Positions 36,441 through 48,599 of a DNA stretch of 64,000 nt are shown in pieces (position 1 is the first letter of the stretch; every line of letters starts with the position of its first letter). Source of the DNA: Mesodorylaimus sp. YZB2_4 (taxonomy: Eukaryota; Nematoda; Enoplea; Dorylaimida; Dorylaimidae); contig JASANH010000908.1 in assembly GCA_030248295.1 (NCBI GenBank), positions 1 to 64,000 of the forward strand. The letters run 5' to 3'. The translations under genes and the position numbers were made by a program. The notes under the pieces were generated by a model that saw only the letters and a program-made list of their open reading frames with translations, had not been told where the DNA came from and did not search any database.

Positions 36441-37942
36441 GATCTTGTTCAAATATTATGGGCCGCGTTCCATGGGGACCTGCGGGGTTCCATGGGAGAC
36501 CTTTCAGAAATAATTTTAAAGAGAGCAGCAGGCTCAAATGGGATGGGCTGCAGAATATAAAGGCGCGCACTTTGCCTTCATATTCTGCTTGCCCGCATGA
36601 ATTCGGGCACTTGCTTTGCATTCAGTCTTGGCGCGAAATCGATTAGAACTCCATGCCTTCTGACTAAGCCACCATACATAACAATGACTTGCAAGGAGAT
36701 TATGCAGTATGTCTCTGTTGTCTTTTTTCCTGGAGGATAAGGGTTACATGTCACAAAATTCCTCAACCCTCGTTCCGTGCCTCCTGCTGTCACGGTTAAG
36801 TTTGTATCTCCCGCGTGGATATCATGTAGTGTAGTGTGCGTTATTGTAAGGCTTGCTCGCCAGGGCTACGGCCAGAGCAGGCGAACTGTGTAGAGTACAG
36901 AGGACCGTAATATAATTCTCGTCTAGGGCGGTTGGTCTCAAGATTACTCTTCTCCACACGCGGTCACGTCGGACAGCAACGTGACACTGCTAGGCTCCCT
37001 ACTTCGCTGTGTTCGCTAGCTGATCGAGTAAAGTGGCACTCCTTGGTAGCAGTTATCAGCATGTCTCGAAATACTCGCTGCAAGAACAGATGCATGGCCG
37101 CAAACTAACATGGCCCGAGCTCCATGCGAATCAGGTCGTGTGTTTATATCAGGAGTTTTGCAGAGATATTTTCGTCTGTTTTTTTTAGAACCCTTCTCTA
37201 TTCTCGCTTTTTGTTTCCTATTTTTCGAGACCAGTCGCTCCGACTGGCGTTTACCTAGCGCACAGTACAAAACCTCACCATTAATTTCGACGCTGCAGTC
37301 GGAGATCAGTGGGGATGGACTGCTATTCGGCAAGAAATCCAGGCATCAACGACCGTTCTCAGCTTTTTCATTGTGACCGATATGAGTTTCTTCTGCCTGC
37401 TGGCTTCTGGTATGATCGATCATTAAAGGATCGTAAAAACTGTTGCCCCTTGTGACTAAATACCAGTGGTCATGAAGTGGCGGTAGTAGAGTATCTATGA
37501 GGATATGTAGTCGATCTAGCGGGATTGTACAGATGGGTTCACACCACTTTATTGTTTGAATCTAGTGGATTCCAATTCATTCCAGCTGGAGTCCACTTAC
37601 AGCTACCAGCATTACACTGGATCGTGAACTGGATCCAACTATATTCAGCTGGTTTTTCAAACGGATCCATACTGGATTCCAGTTGGATTTTCGCTTTTTG
37701 CGAATGGCTATGCTTTTACAGAAGACAAGATAAAACAAGTTTTTCCCATAATGACGATTAGCTTGTGGGAGGAAAACCGGCAACAACAGATATCGCCGAA
37801 TTCAATAAAAAGTTCCCACGGTTGATCACCCTCCGTCCCTCCTTGAGCAGTCCCTACTTCTGGCATACATACATTATCTGGATACAGGCCACACACCTGG
37901 CCCAGAGCTACCATGGACGCTTGGAAAACATTTTGGCAGACA
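36441..37942. other. Unassigned 1.5-kb stretch
   Basis: No coding exon, RNA gene or repeat boundary was recognised. Confidence 0.4.
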
Positions 37943-37950
37943 CCCTCGTG

Positions 37951-39266
37951 TAGCGTTGATAGTTTTAGAAAAAAGATTCAGTTTCAGTTTCAGTTTCAGT
38001 TAAGTTAACTGAATCTCCGAATAGATTCAGTTTCAGTTACAGTTAACTGGATCTCAAAAGATTGAGTTAGCTGAATTTAACTGCAGCTGAAGTTTTTCCT
38101 TAAAAAGCATTTTGCATCTAGATGTGAACACTTGACGGGAACAATCTCCACTTTTCTTCGTTCAAATAACTACTCTTCCGCATTTAAGACTTTAAACAGC
38201 CCACGGCGCAGTAAAGACCAAAGTCAACGCCAGAGGATCCTTTACGAGCACAGCGATGCACGACCATGTCTCAACAGTCCACGCACCAACAAATCCGCAG
38301 ACAGACCAGGTACCTGAACCTTGTAACCGTTCTACTTCGAGCTTGCCGTAGATCATGATTGTAATTTCTTTTGGTCCAAAAGAAAGCTCTGCGCAAAATA
38401 TTTAGCTCGTCAGGCCAACTACTCAGCAGAGGTCAGCGGCCGAAGTACTGCAAATGTTTGGAAACATTCTCGCTTCGACGGGTCTTTCTTGCAAAAAATT
38501 CAGAACCAGAAGCCTGAAAGACGGAACCAAAGCCCATAACCTGAACAGCGGGTTCAGAAAAACCCTGCGAGTGTTTCTCAACTTTCTGTCGCCTCGCAAC
38601 ACACGAATTTAAGAAACCCGCAAGATTTTAGGAGCTGACTGCTGCTGAATAGCTGGCCATAAGGGCCAAATATTTGCAGTAGAGCTTTCCTCCACACCAG
38701 GAAGTGAGAATTATCGAAAAAAAGCATATCAAGTTCAACTTACTGGTTGGCAAAGCTTTCTAAGATCAAGAAGATGTAACTTTAAAATGTTTGTAATAAA
38801 ATGATTGAAATTGAAGGAACCCTTTTTTATATACTGTAGCTACTTTTATTTTATTTTTAATTATGCCGACTGCTTTTCAACATGGACCTCGCCTAGCTTA
38901 TAGCTCTTTCACTCGGCGCTAGCCTACAGGAAATAATGAAGCACTACAATATCCGTGAAGATTTTGCAACTTCTCTCTACATTTTGGCCAAAATTCGAAT
39001 GAATCGATTTCTTCACGATAACTAGCGTTTTAAGGATAAAAATGCACCCCCAACTCGCGTTTGAAATGATTCGAACCAGCAATTCGTCTAGCTGCGTTTC
39101 GTTTCTCTTTGAGATCTATACGAACATCCGCAAACAGAATACTAATTTTCAAAAGCGTAGTAACTCGAAAACTGAATTTAACTGATTCTAAAAAGATTCA
39201 GTTACAGTTAAATTTAGTTTTGGCGAGGAGATACAGTTTCAGTTTTAGTCAACTGTAACAACGCTA
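37951..39266. mobile_element. Non-autonomous hAT-like element with 8-bp target duplication
   Basis: The ends are TAGCGTTGATAG (37951) and the inverse CAACGCTA (39259-39266). The flanks are CCCTCGTG (37943-37950) and CCTTCGTG (39267-39274), an 8-bp duplication with one mismatch. Both subterminal regions carry many CAGTTTCAGTT/AACTGAATC repeats (37980-38090 and 39165-39250). TAGNGTTG ends, an 8-bp duplication and repeated subterminal motifs are hAT hallmarks. The 1.3-kb interior has no transposase-like frame. Confidence 0.8.
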
Positions 39267-39274
39267 CCTTCGTG

Positions 39275-39697
39275 ATACATGGAATCGCTGAATAAGCACT
39301 CTTGATTCTCGCGTGGTGAAGATGGCGGAAAACAATGTTCGTGGTATAACAATGATGTTTTTGTCATGCCAGGGTGTCTGAGGGCAGCCCGTGGCACGAA
39401 ATACTGTTGTGTACTGTGTACTTCCATTTTCAAGATATATTGGGAGGCGAAATTATTGAACCAAATGGGTCCTAGGACAGGGAACTACGTTAATGATTAT
39501 TTATGGTAAGAGCACACGAACTGTTTTAAGTGTTTCAGAGAACCATAAAACATGATGATGTAGCCAAAGACCAAATGTAAAAGACAACTAATCTGACAGA
39601 TAGATCTGCTCTTCGACCGCACCAGACGAAGGCATGCGTTAGAATGACAAAGGTGCCGATGGCAGGCTATCACTGCAATATCACGAATAATTGCAAA
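39275..39697. other. Unassigned stretch
   Basis: Nothing recognised. Confidence 0.4.
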
Positions 39698-40150
39698 GCG
39701 GCCGCGGTGGTGCAGCAGTCCGGCATTCGTCTCTCCGTATTGCTTGGGAGCGAGTGGCTGGACTCGTCCCGGGTTCGATACCCGGTGATGGAGGTCGGTT
39801 TGCGAACCATAAGCCCGCACTGGCCGCACGCAGGACCGAGAGTGACTCATCCGGTACCGCCGGGGCGCTCCGAGTGGAGAGACGGAAGCCAAACGAGTAG
39901 ACAGTCTGGGCCGTCGAACACCGACGGGTTCAAAGCCCACCCGCCATTGTCCGAGGAAGTCAGTGTCCTGTCCAGGGTGCCCTCGCATGAAGGGGCTTAT
40001 AGTGGAGACACACAGAGGCAAGCTGCTGTGTGTGCTGGTCCCTGCACAGCCCTGCTTGAAAGGTTTGGCTGCTGGCCGGCTAGGCAAAACCGGCTTCGGC
40101 CCACAAAAATTAAAAAAACCAAAAAACGAACAGCGGCAAAACAAGAAAAC
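39698..40150 (+). mobile_element. tRNA-derived SINE, family 1, plus copy
   Basis: The head has a box-A-like GTGGTGCAGCAGTCCGGC and box B GGGTTCGATACCCGG at the tRNA spacing. The body is ~330 bp, and the tail reads TTCGGCCCACAAAAATTAAA followed by A-rich sequence. A second copy on the minus strand at 28.0-28.4 kb aligns over its full length. Transcription by RNA polymerase III from the internal promoter is expected if active. Confidence 0.88.
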
Positions 40151-42027
40151 TAAGTGGTCAGCATAATCTGGTCCTGATGTCAGAGAGGCAACGCTACGCC
40201 CCAGTGGTCTATCATATGTGGATGACACTTTCCTCCTTATGACATAATCACTCCCTTTGATAATGCAGCCTACAAGTTTGCTGCCTCTCGTAAGCGCGGT
40301 AGCGCTTACCCCAGGAATATGTAGAGGGTAAAACCATGTGCGAGAGGGGGGTGCGTATGTTTTGCGTGTGAGCCCTGTGTAAAACATAGTGCGGGGTAGA
40401 TGTGCCGGGATGGGTGAAAAATTATGCTAAACACGCGGGTATATGCAGAAATCCATGTAATTCACCCACCTTGTCGATGTTATCCTCTTGATTACTTAAG
40501 TGTTAAAGGCAGACGCTGTGGCGACTCTTCCCACATAAGTAACCCGACCGTTCACGAACTCTTTATTTCGAACTACGGTTGGTAAAAATACTTGATTTGA
40601 ATGCGTATGCGTATTGCGTAATACGCAAATTGCGTACTCCACAAAGTATGCATACAAGTTTGCGTATTGCGTATTTTCCCTACTATGTATAGCTAATGAT
40701 ACATGTAGTCATAAACTGCAACTAACTGTATGTCCATAACTGAAATGTCAACCACGACAACAGCACAACAGACATATGACATCGCAGAACTTGTCGCTGC
40801 CGCTTATGGTCAGCTTAAAAAACGTCTTTGGGGAGAAATTTCTGTTAGGTTCGATCATAGATTATTTCTCAGGGCCCCATCCTGGTTCAGCCAGCAACCC
40901 GTTTGGGTCAGAATCCCTTTCTGGCCAGTTTCCCTTTCGAGCCAGTGTCGATGGGATTTTTGCAAGTGTTCGTGCACAGCCAGTCCCGATTCAGCCCAAA
41001 ATCTCCGCACAGCAAGTGGGTGGTGTTCTCGGAGCATGCCCGCACCCGCACTCATGACGTGGTTAAAAATGGTCAAGATTCCAACAGATCATAATCGAGA
41101 GCTAAAACTGGAGGTGATTCTACAAAACGGCCATGGTGTCATCTTGCTGTGTTCTTCGTACACTGATTTGTGAGCTCTCAAAAAAATCAGAATATGTTAT
41201 TGATGCAACGTTAGTTCAGTTCCATGCCAGATCATGTGCTCGCCATTCATGCTCCTCTCCATGTGCTGGTGCAAGGATTTTAAGCTTACTCGGATCCTTG
41301 GTTCACTAAGGGCATTTGAAGGGGGTTGAAGTAAGCTTTCTTGTAAAGAATGCTTGGCTACCTTTTCAAAAAATATTTGGCTGAATCGGTTTTCTGGTTG
41401 AACCGGGACTGGCCAAAAGGGGTCTCTGGGAATTTTTCTGGATGAAAGGGGACACTGGCCGAAATGGATCACAATCGGCACAGATACTTAGACCAGGATA
41501 ATGCTCAGAGCACAAGTTGCCATATGTCCTGTTTATAAATCCAAGAACCTGGCACAGAATATGGCTTGGTGGCCGCAGAACCTACAATCAGCAAGCGACC
41601 GACTTCGAGCTTCTTCGACTGCCTTCTAGTCTATCTTTGAGAAGCTACAGTTCTATGGTCCCTCACTCGCTGTATTGAAACAGCTCTTTTGCTGGCCGAT
41701 TATTTGAAAAAACGGGTTTTATAACTATGGGCATTTTCCTCATATCCTGCATGCGCGCGGACTCGCTTCGGAAGGATCTTCATTGAGAATCCTGAGCAGT
41801 CATGTCAAGGTCAGTCACTTTGCGGAAGCTAGTACAGATTCTTTCGTCCCTCCACAATGTATGTGTACATAAGAAATCCAAATCGAGAAATAATGAGACA
41901 AAGTGAATTAGCTGTAACTTATAGCATTTTGCTGCAAACTTCCAACCTTACTGCTTTGGTAAACTTTCTAAAGTAACTTCTAAAGTTATGCTAGTTTTTA
42001 ACTTTTAGCGCATGGTCATTACAGGAT
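40151..42027. other. Unassigned 1.9-kb stretch
   Basis: A patch of GCGTATTGCGTA repeats lies at 40590-40680. The 147-aa open frame at 40730-41173 shows no domain and its overlapping frames are equally plausible. No gene was called. Confidence 0.4.
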
Positions 42028-42525
42028 CTGGTCCACGGATCTTCTTTCTCAAGATCTTGAGACTACGCCTGTGAGCGCAGGTGGGGTCGCGTGGCGCGGT
42101 CCGTCAGTTTTGCGCTCTCGACGACTCTTGAATAATTGACGATAGAAAATCGAATTTGAGGATTTTCGGGCTGTTCGATACATCAATCGAAAGAGCGAAT
42201 CATCTTGCGTCGGAATATGCCAACGTAAATGTAGGATTTTGATGTTTTCATCCACTTCGGCCCTTGGAAAGAAAATTGCTGTTACGATTCTCTCGAAGTA
42301 GCGGTGGTAACGTTATGCCCTGACAGGGCCGCTTTTCAGCGTAAAACTTGAGAAAACCTTGTTTTAGGGATCCTAAGAAATAAATTTTCGTTTGCAGCGC
42401 TAGAATTCACCATGCAGAAAATTTTTTATGCGTCTTTGAAGTCGAGGGGTCATTTTTACTGAAATTTGTGGCTCTTTTTATGACTTGTGACATACTTTAG
42501 TGGAAAAGTTAGCAAATACCATTAT

Positions 42526-43200
42526 CTAAAGTGAATCATCGACCTCAATTTTACTTGAACAACGCTCGCGTTGACTGTAGACAACGCAGGGCGGGCTCGT
42601 ATAAATGTGGCCGATGTCGATGCCGCACAGGTGAATCGCCCGTCCCACCATTTGCGAGGTGACGTAGCCAACTTCGGTCAAAGGCGGATCGGCTTGCATG
42701 GCCCGGTGCAGATTCGAACGGACAGGCCGTTGGATCGGCATATTCAGGTCGAACGGCTAATATTCGCCCATGGTGTCGAGAGCCAAGACGATCCCAATCC
42801 GTCCATATCGCCCATCGTATCTCTCAGATCTGACGTAGTCTATAGAAATAAGAAATGGGTATAGCGCTATCGAATGCTGCAGGGAATACTGTGCATGCCG
42901 GTATCACAGAGAAAACCTGTGATGGAAGGTGCTCATATAAGCTTGATGACACAGCAAGTACAAGCAAGGCCAAAGTGCATACGAGCCCAAGACACAATAC
43001 AGTAGAGAGAAGCCGCACAAGATACTGACAACGAGGCTCACCGTCAAACGGCTTATTTCCAAGGCTCGCTTATTTCCTCATTTCCCGTCCTCCTGGGTCA
43101 CAGGGCCGACTTTAGACAAATTCGACAAATGTTCGACCCACTCGTTTGGTCCAATCCGGCTATAGGAGATAATCGACCGTTCGCCATTCTTTCCGCCCAT
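42526..43200 (-). pseudogene. UBASH3/STS-like histidine phosphatase, copy B (catalytic motif deleted)
   Basis: On the minus strand it carries the same two-exon structure as copy A, including the shared TAG codon after GEY, RSNLHRAMQADPPLTEVGYV and GIDIGHIYTSP. A ~105-bp deletion removes the segment encoding RHGERLDRV. It is therefore non-functional as a phosphatase. Its close similarity to A and C points to duplication after the gene had decayed. Confidence 0.7.
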
Positions 43201-43370
43201 TATTACGGCAGGTTATAAAAATATGAAAATGTTTGAAGATGCTAAAAATAAAAAATTATTAGATTGTGAAAAATAGAAATTATGAAATTGTCAAAATAAG
43301 AGGCTCTGAAACTAAAAAACCCCCAAAAAAATTCTTAAATTCTGCATAATCATTTTCTCTAGGAAAATAT

Positions 43371-43410
43371 CATGGCCTCACTACTACTATAACAGTAGTA
43401 GTGAGGCCAT
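43371..43410. mobile_element. ~40-bp perfect hairpin insertion with 9-bp flanking duplication
   Basis: ATGGCCTCACTACTAC pairs exactly with GTAGTAGTGAGGCCAT around a 7-nt loop TATAACA. GGAAAATAT lies on both sides (43362-43370 and 43411-43419). Unit A has one copy of this 9-mer and no hairpin at the matching place (~4220). Confidence 0.75.
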
Positions 43411-43435
43411 GGAAAATATTCTTTCTGACTTTCTG

Positions 43436-46404
43436 ACCCGGCACTGACGGCAGCCCGTTCAATACAGTCTTTGTGGCGTGATTTTCAAGTTCCAGTGGCT
43501 TTATGTCAAAAGCGGTAAATTCAAACTTTCTTAGGCGTTAGGAAGACCGCGTAATAAAATTTGAGATCTAACTGCCCATGCTCTTTCGAAAACCCGTGTT
43601 CTTAAAGACCTAATCAGATGCTTGATAAACGGCCTAGACGCAAAAAATTTTTCATAGTCTTTTCATTCTTCTTTCAAAAAAACGGCAGCATCAAAGACGA
43701 GGATAAAACGCACAATTGGATAAAAACACGGATGGCACCTATCTGGACGATACAATCAATACCTCCTTTGTCTTTTGATTTTTTTATTAGCAGGGCCAGA
43801 TTCCTCAGACGGTGGTGCTATGGGCGCAGCCGTTATCTTTCCCAAAAGCATAATTTCATTGCATTTCGTGATCATCGCCGACCATGTAGCCGAATCGAGA
43901 GCAGGTGACGAATTGAACCACTCCGTAATCGCCATCAATCTATCTCCAAACTTATTCTGCCCCAACTCAGCAGCGGTTTGCTGAACAACCATCTCCTATT
44001 GTCGTTATCATTGGTTTCGTATGGACCATTCGCTGCCGCTGGTGACTCGTCATGACCACTGTCGACCATGACCCTTTGATCCGCTCGTGGATGCAGAATC
44101 GAATGAATCAAATGCATGTGCTTACATGCTGTGGTTGGCATGACTGCATTGGGACAGTTGCAAAGATAGATATCTGGACAGACTCCACATAGACGACAAA
44201 TAAGCTGGCAACCACAGCTATTGTCCGCATGACTCCGACGACGAACCAAATAAAATCGACCCTGTTGACTGCCCGACGGTACCAACCACCCATTTTCCAT
44301 CGATTTCACAGCGCCCTTTTGTAACTTCAGGGAGGCCTTGTGACTTTGGTGAATCAACCGTAATCGATAAGTGCCAGCTGACAATCCATATTCTTTGGCT
44401 AATCTGTAATCTTGCGAATATGACACGGCCACCTGGAGCAGCTGATCCAACAAGACATCCATCCGCTGGTTTTGCTTCCCGTCGAAATATTGATACTTCA
44501 ACCGTTCGTGAAACGCCTCGAGATGCATATTTGTATTGACCACCGATTGCTGGCGCGAGTACAAAGCCCACTCCGTTTGTCGCCAAGGCTTTCCACAGTA
44601 TACACGGAAGAAATAATTCTGAAATTCCTCGCATCCCCACTCGACCAAATTTCTTTTAAACGATGTGACCAAAACGCGAAACTTTTCTTCTGATTCGGCT
44701 GCCATCAGGTCATAAAGATGACTCTGGACCAGCTGCTGATATTCTGGCGGAACTTTGCTTCGAATATTGAGCTTCCAATTGCGTTTAACATGCCATGTGC
44801 AAAGTAATTTGGTTGGGTGCACTCCACAATCACCGAAAGCGGCAATCCAAGCATTCCAATACGCGGGAGCATCATCGGACATGAAAAATTTAGCCGAGAG
44901 CGGGCCAGTTCTGAAATAGAAGATACTGGTTCCGTCAAAACTGTGCTATATGCTGTAACAAATGAAAACTCGATATTAATATCTTACCTTTCACGCAGAG
45001 CTATAAAACATTTCGTCAAAACTTCCTCCGTTTCATTGCTGACGATAAACCAAGCAGCGGGAAATCCTTTGCCCTGATCTGTGATGACCATGACAGTCAC
45101 TAGCAGGAAGCCCTTGTAACGGGTAATTCCATGCGTGGCATCGACGCAAATTACAGAGGACGCAAATTGAACTAGCTTTTCTTTTTGCATAGCCGTCTGA
45201 ATTCCTAAAACACCAAAAAAATTTTGATAGGAAAATCTATCTCTATTAAAGAAACAGAAAAGCCGTTATTCTCACCGACAATGAAAATTCCATTCGGTTC
45301 GACTATCGGATGATAGCAAAAAAAGGCTTCACCATCGTTTTCAGCCACCCACATTGAGACACTGGTCATGTCATCCGGATGCTTTTCTGCTCTCCTCAAT
45401 CCATACTGTCTTTGAATATTGAAGATATCACTTCTCTTTAGCATTTGGCTACGATTAATTTCATCTTTATCTTTGAAACTCCCTAAAAAATGGCCAATTT
45501 TTTCGGGTTAATTTTTTGGGCCACGAAAGGTTCAATAAATTACCTCGTATTTTGTTTATAATCCATTCAGGCCTGCGTTCTTCCAAAAGATACGTCGCGA
45601 CGTCCTCTCGCGTAGAATCAGGAAGTGGCACACGGCTTAACTCATGGTCGTGACCATAATGAACGGGGCAATAAGATACACTGACGCGTCCGTCGGGCAT
45701 GATTTTTGAAGTAATGAAAGCAGAACACTGGAACCCACAAAAATTCGATTCATGATGTTTTGGGACACGAATGCCTTTGGCTTTCGAAGTAAATTTTCCA
45801 GATCGATGACAATAATAACGGTGAACACCGGCGACCTTACCGCGTCGAAGTGAATACATGCATTTACTTTTTTCTTCTTCCGCCTTCTTCCAAGACTGAA
45901 ATTCCTCAATTGACCGAAATTCAGTATCTTGAATATCTGCTTGGATCGAGTGCTTTTCCGACACGTGTCTGCAAATGTCCGTTTGAAGCAAGAAGGAATC
46001 ACCGCATAATCCGCATAATAGACTCGGCTGACGAGCAGTCACAGCAGCTACTTCATCGTGGAGCTTCTTGTTGTGATACCACAAACCTGATCGGCTGGAA
46101 AATGTGACGTTGCAAATGTTGCATTCATGACTTTTTGATGATACGACGCGTTCCGATAATTCAAGCGAGGATGCAGTCCCTCTGTTTGATGATGCCATTT
46201 TTAAAAACCCGATTTCACAAAATGCTTGAAAACACAGCTATACAGTATGTATAGTACAATCAAATACGACATTTACCCGCCAAAAATTACGCACCCAATC
46301 CACGGCTAAACGAATAAGTCGCCTGACGCATCCCAGTCCACTGTTTCTGTTAGCCGTGATGTGTGCGCGCTCAGCCTTTGAACGGGCTGCCGTTAGTGCC
46401 GGGT
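43436..46404 (-). mobile_element. Mutator-like (MULE) DNA transposon, apparently intact
   Basis: Its 27-bp inverted ends start ACCCGGCACT(G/A)ACGGCAGCC (43436-43462 and 46378-46404, one mismatch). The flanks are GACTTTCTG (43427-43435) and GACTTACTG (46405-46413), a 9-bp target duplication with one mismatch. Unit A shows the empty site, reading AGAAAGTC on its plus strand (~4194). A 9-bp duplication is the classic Mutator signature, and the encoded transposase agrees. Confidence 0.88.
43935..46198 (-). CDS. MULE transposase, 4 exons, 684 aa
   Basis: Exons 45544-46198, 45276-45482, 44988-45204 and 43935-44910 join in phase with no internal stop. The N-terminus has two C2H2 zinc fingers (CNICNVTFSSRSGLWYH.., CGLCGDSFLLQTDICRH..) and then a FAR1/FLYWCH-like Cys/His region ending VHYGHDHEL. 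The MULE DDE core shows ICVDATHG (D), FFMSDDAPAYWNAW (D) and NMHLEAFHERLKY (E), with LCTWHVKRNW between them. A SWIM zinc finger, CNCPNAVMPTTACKHMH, closes the core. It would bind the terminal repeats and catalyse cut-and-paste transposition. Another frame open just 3' (43992-43756), starting MVVQQTAAELGQNKFGDRL and ending KKIKRQRRY, may be the true C-terminus after a frameshift or unrecognised intron. Confidence 0.87.
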
Positions 46405-47456
46405 GACTTACTGTGCGTTTGTCACAGGCAACTGCCTGAGCATCGTGTTGAGACTGCGCGCGCTTTTCCCACACTTTTCAAATGAAAACGAACGGAAACG
46501 ATAAGGGGAAGCCAATTTAGGTCCACTTCAAATGCATACAGTGCAATTCGGCTTGAATTGCTGCAGTATAAATGCAATCTAAAATCATTTTTACCAGTCT
46601 AAGCAAAGTGTTGAGCCACAAGCCATTTTGATTGCTATATATCCGCTCCGTAACGAGTTGGGGGCGTGGTGGAGTGGCTCTTTTGGTCCCGCGCTCGTTC
46701 ACGCTGCCTGAGCGGGGTATGCTCCGGCCTAATCCCGACCACGGCTCACCAATATCACTCCCGCTTCCAGTCCGTGGCTTTTCCTGCAAGGAGTCCTCGC
46801 TCACTTTTACCGGCACTTAAGAACAACATGCCCACTCCTGCCCATGAGAAGAAAAGTCACTCCCACTCCTGCCCGTCCGCAGAGCAAAAGCTATTAAAAT
46901 CACAGGTTCTCTCTCTTCATGCGTAATACCAGCCAAGAAGATCAAAGTCATTGGAAATGCAAGGCATAAAAACCAACTTGCTACAAAATCAAGACATTTC
47001 AAAACAAATCGGCAACTTCTCAAAAATAAAAGATCATCAACATTTCTCGGATTTATTAGAGACTGCAGCTTGCATGGTCAAACAATACTGCAGACAAAGC
47101 GCAAATGTGGCGGGAGCTAAACTTGTTGGGTGGAACCCACACCGCTCCCCCACCCTTGTTTCTTCACTCCCTCTCCCGCCCGCCATTTATGGAGTCTGCC
47201 CCTCCCCCCGCCCGCAGAAAGAAAAAGGACTCCGTCCCGCAAAACTCCCGCGGGTCCCTTGGAGACTCCCGCATTTGCGGGAGCGGCGCACGCCTCTAAA
47301 CGAGATAAACGCGAGTGATGTTTGTGAGTGGATCAGGATTGGTAATTCAGGTGAAGGGTAATTTATATTGGCCACCTAGTTCTTTGTGACAGAGCGGCGC
47401 ACTGCTTGGAATGGTCCCAGATTTCCGTGTTCGAGGACTACTGTATTCTGTCCCAG

Positions 47457-48599
47457 ACTTCACTGAACCCAGAAGACTCGGACCAGTATACACACAGTAC
47501 ATAAATGCACCAGAATCAGGAAAGTGAGTATAAAAGCGACCCGGCCCAAGCGCCCATATTGGGTCCCCGATCAGTGTCCCTGCGCGCTCTGCCGTAATCT
47601 TGTAATTATTTGGATCCGAATAAAATTCAGCAATTAATTTGCTCTTCTCCTTCGAGAACAGACCCATGCTCACGATCAACATCAAGAACGTCAACTGCCA
47701 CTAGGACCACGAAAGATTTTCCCTCCCTTCATGCCGTCCCAGACTGGCAAAAATCCAGTCTGGCATTTTTCTTTGAGAATAGGTGAAATGGGGAGCCGGA
47801 ATCCCGTGAGGGGGCCGGATTTCCCGCAGGATTTTCACCCGCGTGGGGACGGGAAAACCTTTCGGGAATTCCCGCGTCTTTGAGAATACGGCCCCAGGGC
47901 AGGGCATTTTTTGTCAATGAGAGGGAGTATTTCGTTAGCTTAATCGTATATACAGTGCACTGCCTTTTGCAAGACGCTGCTGTCGTTCCTCTCATAGGTA
48001 CTTATCGGTACTTGTACTTGGAGCTTGGAATTATGGGCTAGTCAAAGCTTACGATTAGTGGAGCACCGGCTATCGCATCCCCCTAGTCTCTCCCACTGCG
48101 GCAAAAGGGTAATGCTACAGGTATTTTACTTCTCAAGCTACTCCTAAGGTCACTCCCAAGGCCAAGATACAAAATATTCGCTTAATTTTACTGACGTTTT
48201 TTTTTTAAACATCGGGTCAGGCAAATCAGAGAAAATTAGAAAAAAAGGCTGGGTTCGGCATTTGTTGTGCATCGAAGAGGAAGAGGATGATCAGATCAGC
48301 AATTGTGGTGGTCCTGGTTTGCCCTTGATCATAGCAAAATCATTGGCTGAATGGCTGGCTGGAATTATCGCTATTTTAAGTTAAAGCCACAGAGCGCCTA
48401 TCAGCCAATCAGCCATTGGATCAGGAAATCATGAGCTTGCCCCTAAAAATCAGGCAAAGTCACCCCGGATTATGGTACTAGTTTTTCTAAATGTATTGCT
48501 GACATGATTTGTGTTTCCAGTGAAAGGATCAGGGTTTTCTGTCGGGAATTTTGAATTCAATGGTGCTGCCTTATCCTCGCAAAGTTATTCAGCGAACAA
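47457..48599. other. Unassigned stretch with a Harbinger-like terminus
   Basis: GAGAATACGGCCCC near 47880-47895 matches the right end of the Harbinger element at 7190, but no matching left end was found. A short hairpin (CCAGACTGG..CCAGTCTGG) lies at ~47747. No gene was recognised. Confidence 0.4.

Larger units (their letters stand above)
42028..47456 (-). repeat. Repeat unit B (inverse copy of unit A, with nested insertions)
   Basis: Sequence 42028-43435 plus 46405-47456 corresponds to 5662-3159 of unit A. Two insertions are absent from A: a ~40-bp hairpin at 43371-43410 and a 2969-bp MULE at 43436-46404. B also lacks ~105 bp matching A 4801-4915, which encoded the catalytic RHG motif. Outside these changes the copies align by eye without large gaps. 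Confidence 0.8.

Noticed and set aside
36103-36621. 172-codon frame with repeated SSSMFSTNHHPCFQP-like units
   Set aside because: It is the translation of the 23-bp minisatellite in rotating frames.
39700-39790. A stand-alone tRNA gene
   Set aside because: Box A and box B are present but the arms do not fold as a functional tRNA and the sequence continues into the SINE body found at other loci.
39497-40387. 296-codon minus-strand open frame
   Set aside because: It runs across the tRNA-derived SINE on the opposite strand and shows no domain; the absence of stops follows from GC-rich repeat composition.
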